Below, one piece after another: positions 52,446-54,315 of a stretch of 54,315 nt of DNA. Under the pieces are notes generated by a model, which had not been told where the DNA came from, ran no database searches, and worked only from the letters and a program-made list of their open reading frames with translations. This DNA is from Deltaproteobacteria bacterium (GTDB lineage Bacteria; Myxococcota_C; UBA6777). Position numbers and translations under genes: made by a program. How positions within the stretch are numbered: the stretch's first letter is position 1; each line of letters begins with the position of its first letter. Where the stretch lies: positions 1 through 54,315 of the forward strand of contig PCBK01000090.1 of the NCBI GenBank assembly GCA_002731275.1, read 5' to 3'.

Positions 52446-52806
52446 CAGGAAACAGCGAGTTTGTTTGCGCTTGTTGTCGAAACATGCCATACTTTGATGC
52501 ACCACAAAGAATGCTTTTTGAGAAAAGAATAATCTGCTTTTTGGGTTTCGGGGATCGAAGCTCAAAAAGGTCGTTTTTGTTGCGTCGGATCATTTTCTGT
52601 AACACTATCAGAGAGATGATGTCGAACAATGGTTTCTTTTGTGTTTTGGGATGCTCGAATCTTTTTAAGTGTTTGAATGGTTTGAGTTTTGTTGAAGTGT
52701 GAATGTTTTCACTCTTAACAAGTAGCTTGCATAAGGGGCTTCCGAATCTGGTTGCTCGAAAAAGGGTAGACAAGTCCTCGATACTAGAGTATCTTTTTTC
52801 CGGGCT
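52446..52806 (+). promoter_or_regulatory. CRISPR leader
   Basis: 361 nt, AT-rich and without a convincing gene, between cas2 and the first repeat. T/G-rich tracts (for example TTGTGTTTTGGG, GTTTTGTTGAAG) suit a leader. TTGAAG at about 52692 may be a -35 box, but no good -10 is seen. A 14-bp palindrome with a T-run abuts the first repeat (52780-52799). The leader lies on the 5' side of the transcribed array, as the repeat orientation also indicates. Confidence 0.65.
52780..52799 (+). terminator. Palindrome plus T-run at the leader-repeat junction
   Basis: GATACTAGAGTATC (52780-52793) is a palindrome with GATACT/AGTATC arms, followed by TTTTTT (52794-52799), 7 nt before the first repeat. It looks like a weak intrinsic terminator of a cas transcript or a protein-binding site for leader-proximal integration. 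The short stem makes termination uncertain. Confidence 0.4.
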
Positions 52807-54315
52807 CTTCCCACCCCAACGTCGCTCCAACGGAGATTAAAACAACGACGGAATCAAAACACTCGCACTCTGTAAATTCTTCCCACCCCAACGTCGCTCC
52901 AACGGAGATTAAAACATCGGTGCCATCAACTTTGACGCTGCCCCTATGGTCTTCCCACCCCAACGTCGCTCCAACGGAGATTAAAACCATTTTGCACCGC
53001 TCTCCTCTGCTACCTTTTTGATTCTTCCCACCCCAACGTCGCTCCAACGGAGATTAAAACCGCAAAAAACACGAGTCCCTGTTTTTGCTTTCCCCGGACT
53101 TCCCACCCCAACGTCGCTCCAACGGAGATTAAAACAAGCAGATTGCAAGCGTTCCAACCCAAGAAGGGAGAGTGTACTTCCCACCCCAACGTCGCTCCAA
53201 CGGAGATTAAAACATATCACGACCTCGCCAAAAAATCAGGAACGACCGCTCTTCCCACCCCAACGTCGCTCCAACGGAGATTAAAACGATCCTTACGTGG
53301 AAGATCCTGAGAACTTCTGCTTGCTTCCCACCCCAACGTCGCTCCAACGGAGATTAAAACACCTCCCTCACACCCTCACATCAAAAAAAATGCATCTTCC
53401 CACCCAACGTCGCTCCAACGGAGATTAAAACCATCGTGTAGGCGATGGAAGTTGGAAGCACTTCAAGCTTCCCACCCCAACGTCGCTCCAACGGAGATTA
53501 AAACCCCAAACATACGAAACCGGTTCCAGGCCACCGGCGCACTTCCCACCCCAACGTCGCTCCAACGGAGATTAAAACTTGATCGGAGAGAGGGGACAAT
53601 CTCTTACGATGGCCGCAATCTTCCCACCCCAACGTCGCTCCAACGGAGATTAAAACAAAGAACTCGGCGGAATACCCGTAAAGTTAACCCTATCCTTCCC
53701 ACCCCAACGTCGCTCCAACGGAGATTAAAACACACGCCAGAGTACGCGCTGTTGACGCCACACGGCTTCCCACCCCAACGTCGCTCCAACGGAGATTAAA
53801 ACAAGACGTTCATCGTCAATCACAATAAATCGTTCGCTTCCCACCCCAACGTCGCTCCAACGGAGATTAAAACTACACGCCAGATGGCAATTACGCTGCC
53901 AAAATCGAAGAGCTTCCCACCCCAACGTCGCTCCAACGGAGATTAAAACCGAGAGGAATTCATCATACACAACCGCCCCTGAACTTCCCACCCCAACGTC
54001 GCTCCAACGGAGATTAAAACTGTGAGACGCGAGTGAAGCGCTCGGATCGTTCGATCCTTCCCACCCCAACGTCGCTCCAACGGAGATTAAAACACACACT
54101 GTGCACACAACCTTACTCTCGGCTCCCCAAGCTTCCCACCCCAACGTCGCTCCAACGGAGATTAAAACGAGCAACTGCTTTGCAAGCTCTTCCCCAAACC
54201 AGGGGCTTCCCACCCCAACGTCGCTCCAACGGAGATTAAAACGCCCAAAAGTCTCAGGTCGTTGATGCTCTGGAACTTCCCACCCCAACGTCGCTCCAAC
54301 GGAGATTAAAACTCC
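52807..54315 (+). CRISPR. CRISPR array, 21 repeats in window, continues past the end
   Basis: Repeats of 37 nt start CTTCCCACCCC and end GGAGATTAAAAC. First 52807-52843, last 54276-54312, 21 in all, with 20 complete spacers of 33-41 nt, all different. The last 3 nt belong to the next spacer, so the array runs past the window. Repeat 9 (53396-53431) lacks one C and is 36 nt. The repeat contains a CTCC-AAC-GGAG stem directly before ATTAAAAC, so Cas6 cutting below the stem would leave an 8-nt 5' handle. This fixes the plus strand as transcribed, in the same direction as the cas genes. The array repeats are almost identical, so it is probably not ancient debris. Confidence 0.98.

Noticed and set aside
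52442-52702. 86-residue frame overlapping the cas2 stop as ATGA
   Set aside because: It lies in the AT-rich leader, has an odd Phe/Cys/Ile-rich composition, no ribosome site and no family resemblance.
52784-54288. Open frames in the CRISPR array with repeated NLRWSDVGVG-type sequence
   Set aside because: They are reading frames of the repeats themselves.
1-54315. tRNA, rRNA, IS elements, integrases
   Set aside because: None was recognised on reading both strands; short or divergent RNA genes could still be missed without a covariance search.

Overview
The window looks like a chromosomal segment from a deltaproteobacterial or Myxococcota-type bacterium with fairly balanced base composition. 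This is an inference. It rests on several large cysteine-rich lipoproteins with MopE-like DNDCDG motifs, a Ser/Thr kinase fused to an ATPase and TPR region, many predicted surface lipoproteins with Thr/Glu/Pro-rich linkers, and zinc/heavy-metal genes. No rRNA, tRNA, IS element or phage gene was recognised.

Layout. 1-5.9 kb holds two related Cys-rich lipoproteins; the second is a 1367-residue mosaic of MopE-like, Stig1-like and propeller-like modules. 5.9-7.6 kb holds a methyltransferase and a short-chain dehydrogenase. 7.7-16 kb is a metal-efflux operon: a BlaI-type repressor with two operator-like palindromes, an M56 peptidase without a beta-lactam sensor, an outer-membrane factor, a His-rich adaptor, a CzcA/CusA-type RND pump and a His-rich DUF3347-like lipoprotein. 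16-20.6 kb holds a ZnuA-like binding protein, a ZnuB-like permease with a His-rich tail and an outer-membrane protein, but no ATPase. 20.8-28.7 kb holds small and enzyme-like lipoproteins, an ICMT-like membrane methyltransferase, the kinase-ATPase-TPR protein and an alpha/beta hydrolase. 28.8-32.7 kb holds two tandem MopE-like lipoproteins on the minus strand. 33.1-42 kb holds a COG0523 metallochaperone GTPase, a TPR protein, a 1311-residue protein with 27-residue repeats and Ca2+-loop motifs, a MerC-like membrane protein and a CotH-like lipoprotein.

42.5 kb to the end is a CRISPR-Cas locus read left to right: a WYL regulator, a strong promoter, a small unknown ORF, a Csc3/Cas8-like large subunit, Csc2 (Cas7), Csc1-like Cas5, HD-Cas3, Cas6, a Cas1 remnant, Cas2, a leader and an array of at least 21 repeats that runs off the window. 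The effector resembles type I-D, but the HD nuclease is on Cas3 and not on the large subunit. A near-perfect internal ribosome binding site in the large-subunit gene should yield a separate 163-residue Cas11-like small subunit. Cas1 survives only as a 112-residue central fragment and no Cas4 is present, so the locus looks able to interfere but unable to adapt on its own. This is the most unusual system in the window.
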